Shown here: one piece after another, positions 46,187-56,032 of the stretch
How positions within the stretch are numbered: the first letter of the stretch is position 1
How the letters are laid out: the number at the start of each line of letters is the position of its first letter
Assembly: GCA_030065055.1 (NCBI GenBank)
Contig: JASJDS010000001.1
Coordinates: forward strand, 62,001 to 126,000
Length of the DNA: 64,000 nucleotides
Direction: 5' to 3'
Source of the DNA: Calothrix sp. MO_192.B10
GTDB taxonomy: Bacteria; Cyanobacteriota; Cyanobacteriia; Cyanobacteriales; Nostocaceae
Made by a program: the position numbers and the translations under genes
The notes under the pieces: model-generated
Seen by the model: only the letters and a program-made list of their open reading frames with translations
What the model was told of the DNA's origin: nothing
The model's database searches: none

Positions 46187-47162
46187 TGACTCAGAATCCT
46201 TGCAATACCAGTTACTCAATATGTTGTTAGCAGATATTGCTGATGATTCTGAGTATATTGGGCTAGTAAACAAGGAAATTAACCGGGTAGACAACCTTCT
46301 TGAAACCGCCGCCACTCCAATGGTTGGCGATTTTGAGTCGGTGCAAACACCCGAAACCTTTCAACTAGGAGAAATTCCTACTGTGCAAGAACGTTTCCAA
46401 GCCGTCTTGAAACGTCGGCTACAAATCCAAATAGAAAACCACCCACCTTTATTTCCGTGGGAATCACAATTACAAGAATATCCAGATTGTGTAGACAACC
46501 CATCAGTGAATTTGGTTCCAGGTTGGGGATGGGCTACACAACAGTACAAACTAAATTTGCCAACTTCCATGCCAGATCAGGTTTTTCAGGAATTATTGGC
46601 AAAGTGTCAAGGATTAATTGCATCTTCACTACCGTTAGGGGCAAAGTTGGTTCAGGCGGTGGAGAGCTTATTCCCTGATAATTCCCAGGATCTGAATGAT
46701 TTAGCAGGATTAGTACTCAGAAGTACTTCTTCTCGTTCATCGGAATCCCTGACAATGATGGCAAATGTGGACAGTGATTATTCTCAATTACAACCACGGC
46801 AACAAATGGCATTGTCCTTGTTAGCGGCAAAACAGCTGTTAGAAAATCTCAATTTGAGTGTTTCAACCACTAATCCAGTGGTACAAAGGCAATGGCTCAC
46901 CAGTGCAGGAGAGTTATCTGTACAGGTAGAATTGCAACGTCAAGGTCAACTCACAAAGCTGGCGGTACAAACTGAGTTACCTACCAAGGGAATTATCAAG
47001 TTACAGGGAGATGATGCCCATGCTATGGCACAATCTGCCCATCCAGGGTTGTTGAGTGTGGAATTATCCTGTACTCAAAGTCAGCAAAACTATACCTTGG
47101 CCATTGAACTAGAAGGAATCGAGCAACAAGCACTATTGTTTTTAATTACACCGACCATCTAA
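46179..47162 (+). CDS. patU: PatU-like heterocyst-pattern protein
   Basis: 327 residues from ATG at 46179 (an upstream GTG is less likely). Assigned from position directly behind hetZ and from overall composition: an acidic helical N-terminus (YQLLNMLLADIADDSEYIGL), a conserved middle (ENHPPLFPWESQLQEYPD) and a C-terminal domain rich in beta-strands. In Anabaena PCC 7120 this gene is split into patU5 and patU3; here it is intact. Loss of patU3 gives multiple contiguous heterocysts. No enzymatic motif. Confidence 0.75.
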   Translation: MNSDSESLQYQLLNMLLADIADDSEYIGLVNKEINRVDNLLETAATPMVGDFESVQTPETFQLGEIPTVQERFQAVLKRRLQIQIENHPPLFPWESQLQEYPDCVDNPSVNLVPGWGWATQQYKLNLPTSMPDQVFQELLAKCQGLIASSLPLGAKLVQAVESLFPDNSQDLNDLAGLVLRSTSSRSSESLTMMANVDSDYSQLQPRQQMALSLLAAKQLLENLNLSVSTTNPVVQRQWLTSAGELSVQVELQRQGQLTKLAVQTELPTKGIIKLQGDDAHAMAQSAHPGLLSVELSCTQSQQNYTLAIELEGIEQQALLFLITPTI

Positions 47163-47389
47163 CATATAAGACTTCCGGCTGCTAGCATTTTGGTCGGTCA
47201 ACGCCGTGTTTTTGCAGATGACGATCCTGGGTGTGAAGTTTATTCTGGTTATAAAAGCGGTCATTAGGGCGTCTACAGAAAGATAAATTAATTGATACGG
47301 GCGGCATCAGTAATTTTTCTGTATTACTCCTTGTCTTTAGCGTCTACATAATCGTTTTTTACATACCAATCTGCTGCTTTCTCATCAAA

Positions 47390-49765
47390 ATGTTAAAATT
47401 CTCCAGGATGAAACGGCGTTGGCATCTACCTTTAGGTGCTCATTGGCGAGAGCATAAATCTTCATCATCTCTAACAGAAATAGAAAATTCCATTACTTTG
47501 CGGGCTTTAGTCCTAGCCTTGGTAATTGTGGGGGTTGTGGCGACAGATATTGCTGCTGAGACGCAGTTAAGTCTGTGGGCAGTGCCGTTAAGTTTGGCGG
47601 GTTCAAGTTGGAGTTATTATAGTCGTCGCCATCGCAATATTCCGGCAAAGTTTTGTATCGCCATTGGAATGTTAATTGCACTGGGTGCGTTCTTTGGGCG
47701 AATGATTGGAGAGCTAAATGATACACGGCTAGCATTAGCTCAGTTGTTAATTCAGCTCCAGGTGTTACATAGTTTTGATATGCCCCGTCGTAAGGATTTG
47801 GGGTATTCCATTGTCATTGGTTTAATTTTGATTGGGGTGGCGGCTACCCTCAGTCAAACTTTAGCTTTCGCCCCAGCACTGTTGTTCTTTTTAGGGATTG
47901 CCATCCCTACCTTAGTTTTAGACTATCGCTCCCGATTAGGTTTGGAGAAGGTCAAGGGCAAACAAAAACAGGGTAAGAGTCAAAAAATATTTTCTGCTTT
48001 ACCCTCTTATGCTTTGTTGTTTGGCTTAATCGTAGGCTTAGGGCTGGCAATTTTTGCTGTTTTACCCCGTTTCCCCGGATATCAATTACAGACCTTTCCT
48101 GTAAGTTCCCCCGTTGAAATTAAGGGCGATTTTACAGGACGGAGGATTATTAATCCCGGTTATGTCCGTCAGGGTAAAGATGGCGATCGCGGTAATAATG
48201 GTAATAGTCAAGATAGTACGGGTACCGGACAAGGTGAATCCGGCAAACCGGGCAAGGTAGATAATAACTTTTATTACGGTTTCAATCAGGAGATTAACCA
48301 GAACCTGCGGGGCGAAATGAAACCCAAGGTGGTAATGAGGGTGCGATCGCAATCTGAGGGTTTCTGGCGAGTACTGGCATTTGACCAATATACGGGCAAA
48401 GGATGGAAGGTTTCTCGCAATGACGAAGTAAAGCGTCTCAAGCGTCCACCTTGGTCTTATCAAACAGTACTAAATTTGCCTTTATTTACTGGTAAAAGCA
48501 AAGAAATAGTACAAACATACACAGTGGTATCAGATTTACCCAACCTGATTCCAGCTATGTCTTATCCCAAAAAAATATACTTCCCTGCCCCAGTAATTGC
48601 GGTGGATAAGGAAGGTGGCTTGCGTTCCCCTGTGGGATTATCAGAAGGGTTTACATATACCGTTGTCTCAGAAGTACCCTACCGCGATCGCAGTTTGTTA
48701 GGTAAAGCTTCTAATAAGTATCCTAAGAGTATTCAAAATTACTATTTACAAGTACCAGAAGCAATTAAAACCAAAGTTAAGCAAAAAACTGAAGAAATCC
48801 TCGCTAACTATAACCAACAACGGGTAGGTAAATCAGAGAAAAATCTAGACTCGACCTACGAAAAGGTTCTGTATTTAGCTCAGTACCTCAAACAAAACTA
48901 CTCTCTCCCTGAAAATCCCTTAGATTTACCCCACCTAGGGGAAAAGGATGACTTAGTAGAAACATTTCTATTCAAGCAAAAAGGTGGATATCCAGACCAC
49001 TTTTCCACCACATTAACAATCATGCTGCGTTCTATCGGTATTCCCGCAAGGCTAGTAGCAGGTTTTGCTCCCGGACAGTTTAATCCTTTTACCGGGATGT
49101 ATGTTGTCCGTAACACCGATGCTTACGCCATGACAGAAGTGTATTTTCCCAAATATGGTTGGTTTACCTTTGACCCCATTCCCAAGCATCCTTTAATCCC
49201 TCCTTCCATAGAAGAAACCCAAACATTTAGCGTTCTCCGCCAATTTTGGCAATGGATTGCTGGCTGGCTACCTTCTCCAGTGACAGGTTTATTAAATTAC
49301 GTGTTTGGGAATCTGTTCGGTTTGGTTGTTCGGGCTGTATCCTGGTTCCTAGGCTTATTTTCTCGAGGATGGTTTGGCACAATTGCCGGTTTAACTGTAG
49401 CTACGGCAACGGCTTTTTGCGGCTGGTTAGGTTGGGAACAGTGGAAAAATTGGCGCTATCGCCTAGCTTTGAGAAAGTTACCACCAATGGAAAGCATTTA
49501 TCAACAAATGCTGCAATGGACAAGTACTAGAGGTTTGGGCAAGCATCCTTCACAAACACCTTTAGAATATGCTAGTTCATCTTTCCAGCACCACGCACCC
49601 CATACAGCTGAAGTCATCAACGAAATCTGTCAAGCATATGTAAAATGGCGTTATGGCGGCCAAATAGTTGATTTTCAGGGACTACGACAAAAATGGCAAG
49701 CCGTAACAAAGACTCATTTGAATCAGTCAGGAAGCAGGAGACAGAAGACAGAAGGGGGCAATTAG
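47390..49765 (+). CDS. membrane protein with degenerate transglutaminase-like domain
   Basis: 791 residues, DUF3488/TgpA architecture. Five or six membrane segments at about 35-235, a large external domain with a transglutaminase-like core at about 520-610, one membrane segment near 665-685 and a cytoplasmic DUF4129-like tail. The core reads GGYPDHFSTTLTIMLRSIGI and NTDAYAMTEVYFPKYGWFTFDP: the usual catalytic Cys is Pro, the usual His is Tyr, and only the Asp remains. It is therefore probably not a protease or transglutaminase. The C-terminal 15 residues are low complexity. Role unknown. Confidence 0.85.
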   Translation: MLKFSRMKRRWHLPLGAHWREHKSSSSLTEIENSITLRALVLALVIVGVVATDIAAETQLSLWAVPLSLAGSSWSYYSRRHRNIPAKFCIAIGMLIALGAFFGRMIGELNDTRLALAQLLIQLQVLHSFDMPRRKDLGYSIVIGLILIGVAATLSQTLAFAPALLFFLGIAIPTLVLDYRSRLGLEKVKGKQKQGKSQKIFSALPSYALLFGLIVGLGLAIFAVLPRFPGYQLQTFPVSSPVEIKGDFTGRRIINPGYVRQGKDGDRGNNGNSQDSTGTGQGESGKPGKVDNNFYYGFNQEINQNLRGEMKPKVVMRVRSQSEGFWRVLAFDQYTGKGWKVSRNDEVKRLKRPPWSYQTVLNLPLFTGKSKEIVQTYTVVSDLPNLIPAMSYPKKIYFPAPVIAVDKEGGLRSPVGLSEGFTYTVVSEVPYRDRSLLGKASNKYPKSIQNYYLQVPEAIKTKVKQKTEEILANYNQQRVGKSEKNLDSTYEKVLYLAQYLKQNYSLPENPLDLPHLGEKDDLVETFLFKQKGGYPDHFSTTLTIMLRSIGIPARLVAGFAPGQFNPFTGMYVVRNTDAYAMTEVYFPKYGWFTFDPIPKHPLIPPSIEETQTFSVLRQFWQWIAGWLPSPVTGLLNYVFGNLFGLVVRAVSWFLGLFSRGWFGTIAGLTVATATAFCGWLGWEQWKNWRYRLALRKLPPMESIYQQMLQWTSTRGLGKHPSQTPLEYASSSFQHHAPHTAEVINEICQAYVKWRYGGQIVDFQGLRQKWQAVTKTHLNQSGSRRQKTEGGN

Positions 49766-49891
49766 TGGGCACCTGCTGATGCGGAGTGAATTTGGTTTGG
49801 GGAAAAGGTTTTTTCTTTCCCTTTTTCCCTTAAGGGAGATCCAACAAATAAAATATCCCACCGTTTTACTTTTATTCTGGGCAAAACCGAG

Positions 49892-49993
49892 ATATAGCAC
49901 TACGCATATACGTTAGGACATTGTTGAACGCAGCAAACCTATGAGCAGTAAAATGCGTGACTTTTGACTTTTGACTTGCGCGTAGCACTATAT
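49892..49993. mobile_element. MITE-like element, copy B
   Basis: 102 bp with ends ATATAGCACTACGC and GCGTAGCACTATAT, inverted with two mismatches. The interior matches copy A at 25344-25436. A further end fragment lies at 27901. Confidence 0.7.
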
Positions 49994-50132
49994 ATGGGGG
50001 TGTCGCCCTACCGGGCGACACCGACGGTGGGACATTTTATTATCTGTAAGTGCCTAACTGCCAAGTATTGGGAACCGCTATATTACTTATTACTTATCAC
50101 TTATTACTTACTTTTCCTGACCGAAAAATAAA

Positions 50133-50222
50133 CTGGATACAAGCCGTGTGGATTTATCCGTGGAGAGTCAAAAATGTTTTCCTTGTTCTCATTAGCCCTT
50201 CGATTCATCGATGGGGTAACTG
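50133..50222 (+). repeat. dispersed repeat, orphan copy of the beta-helix gene tail
   Basis: Nearly the reverse complement of 18090-18180, including the codons for KCFPCSH and the TAG stop. Here no beta-helix gene precedes it. The flanking TTAGCGCAGCTCC / AACTGATAACTG repeats are shared as well. A shorter related piece, CCCTTGGATTTATCGATGGG, lies near 42810-42830. Confidence 0.75.
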
Positions 50223-50615
50223 TTAGCGCAGCTCCTCCGCAGGAGGCTAACTGTTAGCGTAGCTCCTCCGGAGGAGGCTAACTGATAACTGAAATGACTC
50301 TCCCACACATTTGTTTGATAATTTATTTATTGGATTTCCTTATAGTCAGTATTAGTTTCTTCACTTAACTTAACTTAATCGTTACATAATTCATATCAGA
50401 TAAAAAAAGCTATATCTCTAGATAGATTTTTCATCCACGCCCTTGATAATTAGTTATAAAACAGCAGTTATGATTAAAAACTACTACTAACGTTAGTTAA
50501 ATCGTTGTAACTCCAATTTTTTATGGATAACATGGGAATATAGTTCTTTACAGAACAAAAACGCGATTAGTCGCGTTTCTACCTATCTCATACCGCATTG
50601 GGCATCAGTTTTTTT

Positions 50616-50882
50616 ATGGACATTCAGCTAATCAACATCGGTTTCGGCAACATAGTATCTGCCAACCGAGTAGTTGCCATTGTCAGTCCAGAGTCAGCAC
50701 CGATTAAACGCATCATCACTGATGCACGGGAGAAAGGTCAGCTGATCGATGCAACTTATGGTCGTCGGACTCGGGCTGTAATTATTACCGATTCCAGTCA
50801 TGTAGTTCTCTCAGCAATTCAACCGGAAACGGTCGCAAACCGTTTTGTCATTGCCCGTGAACACCATGCTGTAGATAATTAA
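50616..50882 (+). CDS. DUF370/RemA-like regulatory protein
   Basis: 88 residues from ATG at 50616; the alternative upstream start would add six residues unlike the family. RemA in Bacillus is a DNA-binding activator of matrix genes. The family core is present: [27 protein letters not shown], then [24 protein letters not shown]. In cyanobacteria this gene normally sits directly upstream of gmk, as here. Confidence 0.9.
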   Translation: MDIQLINIGFGNIVSANRVVAIVSPESAPIKRIITDAREKGQLIDATYGRRTRAVIITDSSHVVLSAIQPETVANRFVIAREHHAVDN

Positions 50883-51185
50883 CCATTCATTGGTTAAGTT
50901 CATTATTAATTCATCTAATTTCGGCGTGGAGACTCCCGCTAACCTTCCAGGTGTAGCGGCGAGAGGAAACGCCGCCTCCTATATAACGACAAAGTGTTGT
51001 AGCGGATGTCTCCACCAGAGGTGTTAGATGATGACTTATTTAATGATTTATTATTTAGTTAATACAACTGCTTTATTTTCTCTCTATCCGCAGTAATATC
51101 TGAATATCAGAGTTATCTATTAACCTAGCTACAATTCTGACTAAGGGATAACTCCTGATTGATTAGTGATTTACAGGTTGAGTGG
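50883..51185. repeat. intergenic inverted-repeat element
   Basis: A segment of about 120 bp (50911-51030) has termini TCATCTAA / TTAGATGA and inner arms CGTGGAGACTCCCGCTA / TAGCGGATGTCTCCACC, with a central GGCG-N8-CGCC hairpin. A related GGCGGGAGTCTCC occurs near 5532. The rest is leader of gmk. Confidence 0.65.
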
Positions 51186-51806
51186 ATGATACAAGCTTTC
51201 TCTAGCCAGAGTGGTGCTACTACTGAAAAAGTTCTGTCTCCTGGAAGACTGATTGTCTTCACCGGACCTAGTGGTGTTGGTAAGGGGACTTTAATGCGAT
51301 CGCTACTCCAGCGACATCCAGAATTATATTATTCAGTATCCGCTACGACTCGCCCTCCCCGCCCAGGAGAAGTGGATGGCAAGGATTACTACTTTATCAA
51401 CCGTAGCGAATTTGACCAATTGGTAGCGCAGTCAGAATTTTTAGAATGGGCAGAATTTGCTGGTAACTGCTATGGTACCCCCCGTCAAGCTGTAATCAAT
51501 AAGATTAATCTTGGCAAGTCGGTGGTGTTAGAAATTGAGGTGGAAGGAGCTAGGCAAATTCGTCAAGCCTTTCCCCAAGTATTGAGCGTTTTTATCTTAC
51601 CACCATCTTTAGACGAGCTAGAAAACAGATTACGCGGTCGCAAACAGGATTCTGAAGCTGCGATCGCTCGCCGTTTATTACGCGCTCAGGCAGAAATTCA
51701 GGCTGCGGATGAATTTGATTTACAAATCGTCAATGATGATTTGGATTCTGCCCTCCATGCCATTGAAACAGCCTTATTTGAGCCATCAGATGGTGTAACT
51801 ACCTAA
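51186..51806 (+). CDS. gmk: guanylate kinase
   Basis: 206 residues from ATG at 51186; a TTG 27 bases upstream is in frame but unneeded. Phosphorylates GMP to GDP. P-loop GPSGVGKGT, GMP-binding block SVSATTRPPRPGEVDGKDYYF, EIEVEGARQIRQ, and the lid with RLRGRKQDSEAAIARRL. Follows the RemA-like gene in the usual order. Confidence 0.95.
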   Translation: MIQAFSSQSGATTEKVLSPGRLIVFTGPSGVGKGTLMRSLLQRHPELYYSVSATTRPPRPGEVDGKDYYFINRSEFDQLVAQSEFLEWAEFAGNCYGTPRQAVINKINLGKSVVLEIEVEGARQIRQAFPQVLSVFILPPSLDELENRLRGRKQDSEAAIARRLLRAQAEIQAADEFDLQIVNDDLDSALHAIETALFEPSDGVTT

Positions 51807-51944
51807 GCAATTTTTATCAGACAGATAAGAATACACAAAGGAAACAGGATTACAAACCCCGATCTCCTTTGTGTTAATTGTTTGTTAGATACTATAAATA
51901 CAATACCTAACCCACAATATATTCAATGGTAAAACTCTGAGTGA

Positions 51945-52463
51945 CTAGCCAATTAGACCTTTAATCAGCCCCAAATTGCTACATAAGAAGAAGGCTGTAA
52001 CCGCGCCACCAATACCACCAATCAAAAAAGCACTGGCAAAATTATTCCAGCTTTCTTTGGAATTAAAAGCATCCATAGGTGGATTAGGTACAGTTACATT
52101 AGGATGTGGTTTATATGGGTTACTATTGGCATATAAAGATAAAGCCCCCGTGAGCAGAATTATCAAGCCAACAGCTTCTAATAAACCAGCCAAGCTAGCA
52201 TTAGGAGCATTGCGTAAAGGACCTAATAACAAAAATGGTCCATAAATAAAGTAACCGTGAGCCATGCCAACTTCTAAACCCCTTCTGAATGGTGTTAAAC
52301 CAGGGCGATAGGCAGGTAAATTACTAATAAACCATTTGGTCAGGGGAGACGCATTAACTGGAGTTTCCAGGTTCCCTATTTGGGGGTCTCGCCCTGCTGC
52401 GGAAATTACTTCCCGGTTTCTGGGATCGCTGGCTAGGTCTTTGGATGCATCTACTTGCACCAT
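51945..52463 (-). CDS. psaL: photosystem I reaction centre subunit XI (PsaL)
   Basis: 172 residues, integral thylakoid protein at the trimer/tetramer interface of photosystem I. A cytoplasmic N-terminus with the block NLETPVNASPLTKWFISNLPAYRPGLTPFRRGLEVG is followed by membrane segments near 85-108 and 142-165, and a proline-rich loop PHPNVTVPNPP between them. Located 290 bases downstream of psaJ behind a terminator, so it likely has its own promoter. Confidence 0.97.
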   Translation of the reverse strand: MVQVDASKDLASDPRNREVISAAGRDPQIGNLETPVNASPLTKWFISNLPAYRPGLTPFRRGLEVGMAHGYFIYGPFLLLGPLRNAPNASLAGLLEAVGLIILLTGALSLYANSNPYKPHPNVTVPNPPMDAFNSKESWNNFASAFLIGGIGGAVTAFFLCSNLGLIKGLIG

Positions 52464-52585
52464 ATTTTGTATTGCCTCTCAATAAAGTATCAGCATTATT
52501 TCATAATAATAATAATTGTCGCCACATTGATTTTATAATCACTAATGTTAAAAATAATTAATTAAATTATTGTTTTTGTTTGAAG

Positions 52586-52622
52586 GTAAAAAACTCGGAT
52601 GCTGATGGCAGCACCACGAGTT
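52586..52622 (-). terminator. Rho-independent terminator of psaF-psaJ
   Basis: On the minus strand AACTCG pairs with CGAGTT, with inner GGTGCTG/CAGCATC and loop CCAT, followed by TTTTTT. It lies 130 bases after psaJ and before psaL. Confidence 0.8.
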
Positions 52623-52753
52623 TTAAGGCATATTGTTATTGCCCGCTTAAAAGATACTACGGCTTTCATAGGTAGCTAATAGGGTTTAATTTACCTACCC
52701 ATTTCTAGCAGCATCTTGATTTAATCCACATTCTCAAATGGCTTTTTCCCGGT

Positions 52754-52888
52754 TTACAGTGGGTGGAAAAGTAAATCTGGGAAAAAGCGATTAAATTCAA
52801 TCAAAATACCAGCGGTGATAAACATCCAAATGGTAGTGATTACTGGTGCGGTGCAAAGAAACTTAACAAAAGCGCCTTGCTTGTCCAT
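52754..52888 (-). CDS. psaJ: photosystem I reaction centre subunit IX (PsaJ)
   Basis: 44 residues, one membrane helix. The sequence starts [19 protein letters not shown] and ends in the family hallmark [15 protein letters not shown]. It binds chlorophyll and carotenoid next to PsaF. It lies 38 bases downstream of psaF on the same strand (psaFJ operon) with GGAGAT before its ATG. Confidence 0.95.
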   Translation of the reverse strand: MDKQGAFVKFLCTAPVITTIWMFITAGILIEFNRFFPDLLFHPL

Positions 52889-52926
52889 GAATTAATCTCC
52901 AAAACCAGTGAGTGTACAAAAGTCGA

Positions 52927-53421
52927 TTAGCGTGGGGAAACATTAATTTCCGAATCTTTGGCGGTTAGCTCTCCAGAAAGATATTCTTTAATAGCAGCAG
53001 CAGGCCATGCAAAACCAGAGAACATAATGGGCAGTGCCAAACCGGTATCAATTTGAATTTCCTTCTGTTCAGCATCACTACCCTTTCTGATGGCAATTAG
53101 GTAAGCACGACCTACCCAACCAATCCAACCAGCGATGTAGAGAAACATCAAACCAGGAATCATAAAGTCACCTGCACGTTCCCAGCGACCATCAACTATT
53201 AAGTGTGGTAGTCCTTCTGGTCCACAGAGAGCCTGGGAATAACGCTCAAAACGCTTTTTCCCAGACATGGGGTCTGTGGTGGTGTTACGGGCATTAGCAG
53301 CACGCTCCTGGAAAGCAGGAGATTCGCTACAGGGTACAAGTTCAGCCCCCAAAGCCTGTGCCGGAGGGGCGAAATTAAACCAGAGACAAAGTGCTAAAAT
53401 AACAGCAAACAATCGACGCAT
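52927..53421 (-). CDS. psaF: photosystem I reaction centre subunit III (PsaF)
   Basis: 164 residues from ATG at 53421, chosen because it yields the known signal peptide ([20 protein letters not shown], cleavage after AQA) and has AAGGA upstream; the reading frame is open for 50 codons further 5' but that part is not coding. The mature protein begins [14 protein letters not shown], with a second Cys in [16 protein letters not shown] and a membrane helix near 85-105 ([20 protein letters not shown]). It docks plastocyanin or cytochrome c6. Confidence 0.96.
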   Translation of the reverse strand: MRRLFAVILALCLWFNFAPPAQALGAELVPCSESPAFQERAANARNTTTDPMSGKKRFERYSQALCGPEGLPHLIVDGRWERAGDFMIPGLMFLYIAGWIGWVGRAYLIAIRKGSDAEQKEIQIDTGLALPIMFSGFAWPAAAIKEYLSGELTAKDSEINVSPR

Positions 53422-53607
53422 GAAATTGTTTCCTTGTATTACGAAACAAAAAGTTTTTTGTACAAGAAAGAAGCGGCTTGTACAGCTTTTCATTGATATA
53501 ACTTCCAAGCCATCATACTCTTGCCAGGGAAACCAGTAAAGTTTAAGTAAATAAAAGTTAAAGCTTCTCAAACAAGTTCTAATTTAAAATGTCGCATTAA
53601 TCTTGTA

Positions 53608-54651
53608 ATGGCAACCGTATTAGCAATTGAAACTAGCTGTGATGAGACTGCTGTGGCGATTGTAAAGAATCGTCAAGTTTGTAGCAGCGTAGTGGCTTCA
53701 CAAATCTTAATCCATCAGCGTTATGGGGGGGTGGTGCCAGAGGTAGCATCCCGTCAACATTTAGAAACCATCAATCCAGCGATCGCCCAAGCCCTATCAG
53801 AGGCAAAATTAGGTTGGAAAGAAATAGATGCGATCGCTGCTACTTGTGCTCCTGGTTTGGTGGGAGCCCTCTTAGTAGGTACAACTGCGGCAAAAACTTT
53901 AGCGATGGTACACAACAAGCCATTTTTGGGAGTACATCACCTGGAAGGTCACATTTACGCCACCTATTTGAGCGAACCGACCTTAGAGCTACCTTTCTTA
54001 AGTTTATTGGTTTCTGGGGGGCATACCAGCTTAATTCACGTCAAAAAATGTGGCGAATATGAAACTTTAGGGCAAACCCGTGATGATGCTGCTGGAGAAG
54101 CCTTTGATAAAGTAGCGCGGCTGTTGCAGCTGGGCTATCCAGGGGGACCAATAATTGACAAACTGGCACAAGAGGGAAATACCAAAGCCTTTGCTCTACC
54201 TGAAGGCAAAATTTCTTTACCCAACGGCGGATTTCATCCCTATGACGCGAGTTTTAGCGGATTAAAAACAGCAGTATTACGGCTGGTACAGAAGTTAGAA
54301 GTCAAAAGTAATACTTTGCCAGTAGCAGATATTGCGGCTAGCTTTCAGGATACCGTAGCTAGGGCACTGACAAAAAGAGCGATCGCCTGTGCCTTAGATT
54401 ATGGATTAGAAACCATAGCTGTGGGTGGTGGTGTAGCTGCTAACAGTGCCTTAAGGATACACCTACAAACAGCAGCATCTAGTCATAATTTACGGGTTCT
54501 CTTCCCCCCCCTCAAATTTTGTACAGATAACGCCGCCATGATTGGTTGTGCCGCCGCCGAGCATTTTCATCAAGGACACACCTCCCCCCTCAACTTAAGC
54601 GTACATTCTCGCCTTACCTTAAATCGGGTAATGGAACTGTATCAACATTAG
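53608..54651 (+). CDS. tsaD: tRNA N6-threonylcarbamoyladenosine transferase TsaD
   Basis: 347 residues. Transfers the threonylcarbamoyl group to A37 of ANN-decoding tRNAs. ASKHA fold with [14 protein letters not shown], metal site [34 protein letters not shown] and [10 protein letters not shown]. Divergent from psaF across about 190 bases. The partner enzyme tsaC is also in this window, 6 kb downstream. Confidence 0.95.
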   Translation: MATVLAIETSCDETAVAIVKNRQVCSSVVASQILIHQRYGGVVPEVASRQHLETINPAIAQALSEAKLGWKEIDAIAATCAPGLVGALLVGTTAAKTLAMVHNKPFLGVHHLEGHIYATYLSEPTLELPFLSLLVSGGHTSLIHVKKCGEYETLGQTRDDAAGEAFDKVARLLQLGYPGGPIIDKLAQEGNTKAFALPEGKISLPNGGFHPYDASFSGLKTAVLRLVQKLEVKSNTLPVADIAASFQDTVARALTKRAIACALDYGLETIAVGGGVAANSALRIHLQTAASSHNLRVLFPPLKFCTDNAAMIGCAAAEHFHQGHTSPLNLSVHSRLTLNRVMELYQH

Positions 54652-54726
54652 TAACGCTGCGCGTCAGTCAAGCATTCAAAAGTACTATACTCCTTCCCTC
54701 CTTCCCTCTTTCCCTCCTTCACTCCT

Positions 54727-55680
54727 TCACTCCTTCCCTCCTTCCCTCCTTCCTTCTTTCACTTCTAATTCATGCTGATTAACCAGAGAACGAATATGAT
54801 TAGCAACAGCATCTGGTTGTTCTAACATCGCCAAATGACCGCAATCAGGAATTTCGATCGCATTATCACCACTGTAATCAAATAGAGGATGAAAACTGGC
54901 TAAATGACGAACATACTTGGGTTCCATTACCTTATCATTAGCACCTGCCAAAAAATATACAGGTTGCTTTAATTGAGAAACTAATTGAGGTAAATGGTTA
55001 ATTTGTTCTTCTGTGGTTGAATCTAATAAGGTTCCTAAAGCTGCTTCAGGATCGGCAACTACAAAATCAATTACCCGTTGACGCGCCCAATGACGTTCTA
55101 AAGGGCGAGCTACGCTATTTTTCACAAATAGCAAATCAATTAAAGGTATTTGTGACAACCAACGAGGACGAATTTGCAAAAACCGCTGTCCTGCCATGCG
55201 AAACTGCTCAAAAGCTTCCTTGAGATAAATACCACCCCCGGAATTTACACAAATCACACCATGAATCAACTCCGGTATTTCAGCAGCCGTCCACAAGGCG
55301 ATAGTCCCTCCCAAAGAATGACCAATTAACCAAGCATTATCAATATCTAATTGGTGTAACAAAACTTTTAAATCACAGGCATAATTGGCCGGTGTGTAGG
55401 GAGAACTAAAAGGATGAGCAACCATAGCATCATAACTGGTGCTTACCGGCAAATCAGCTTGTTTGCAACTAAAATCAGTTTTTAATTGAGACTGAGATTC
55501 GCCAAAACCGCGCAAATCGTAAGATAAGCACTGGAAACTTTCTGACAATCGAGAAATCACAGGTTCCCAGTATCTACGGCTATTGAGCCAACCGTGGATA
55601 AACACCAAAGTCAGGGGGTAAGAAGTGGGAGTTGTCAGTTCGTATGCGTGGGGAACACCCAATATTTCTATGCTTGCCAT
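54727..55680 (-). CDS. alpha/beta hydrolase
   Basis: 317 residues. Oxyanion block FIHGWLNSRRYW, nucleophile Ser in GHSLGG, acid Asp in FLAGANDKVM and catalytic His in PDCGHLAMLEQPD, all in order, so an active serine hydrolase is expected. Substrate unknown. The last ten residues (VKEGRREGGKE) are encoded by a CTTCCCTCCTTC tandem repeat (54695-54762), so the stop codon lies in repeat DNA and the natural end was probably near LVNQHELE. Confidence 0.85.
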   Translation of the reverse strand: MASIEILGVPHAYELTTPTSYPLTLVFIHGWLNSRRYWEPVISRLSESFQCLSYDLRGFGESQSQLKTDFSCKQADLPVSTSYDAMVAHPFSSPYTPANYACDLKVLLHQLDIDNAWLIGHSLGGTIALWTAAEIPELIHGVICVNSGGGIYLKEAFEQFRMAGQRFLQIRPRWLSQIPLIDLLFVKNSVARPLERHWARQRVIDFVVADPEAALGTLLDSTTEEQINHLPQLVSQLKQPVYFLAGANDKVMEPKYVRHLASFHPLFDYSGDNAIEIPDCGHLAMLEQPDAVANHIRSLVNQHELEVKEGRREGGKE

Positions 55681-56032
55681 ACTTCTATCCTACCCTTTAG
55701 GAGCTATACAACTGAAGAGACAAGAATTCAAAATTTAGAGGTGAGAATGAGAAATTTTCAATTGTTAGTTCATAACTACCGGTTCGCCCATTTGAAATCG
55801 AGTTAGGAAAAATGCAGAACGAAATAATCAGGGTTTTAGCGTTTGATTTAGATTGTGAGCGCAAGTGGGCGTATTAATTTTGCCTCCAAATGCCACCAAC
55901 AAAAAACCTGATGTCCTCCAAATCCCTATTCTCACGTTATTTATAGGGATAAACCCCGCCCTTAAAGGGCGGGGTATTCGTTTGATCAATTTCTCTAACT
56001 TCAAAAAAAATGGGCGAACCGTGCGTCATAAC
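55681..56032. repeat. intergenic element with long inverted ends
   Basis: CATAACTACCGGTTCGCCCATTTGAA-like sequence near 55770-55795 is repeated in inverse at 56000-56034 (TTCAAAAAAAATGGGCGAACC, then CATAACTTA), enclosing about 260 bp. Inside are a second hairpin, CCCCGCCCTTAAAGGGCGGGG (55955-55975), and no gene. Probably a non-autonomous mobile element. Confidence 0.6.

Larger units (their letters stand above)
49766..50615. repeat. intergenic repeats, MITE and dispersed repeat copy
   Basis: Contains a MITE-like element (49892-49993), a GGTGTCGCCCTACCGGGCGACACC hairpin (50008-50031), TTACTTATTACTTATCACT repeats, a copy of the beta-helix-tail repeat (50133-50222), and GTTAGCGCAGCTCCTCCGCAGG-type palindromes (50221-50282). 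The remA promoter must lie in the AT-rich 50330-50560. A hairpin CGCGATTAGTCGCG (50560-50573) is followed by TTTCT. Confidence 0.7.
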
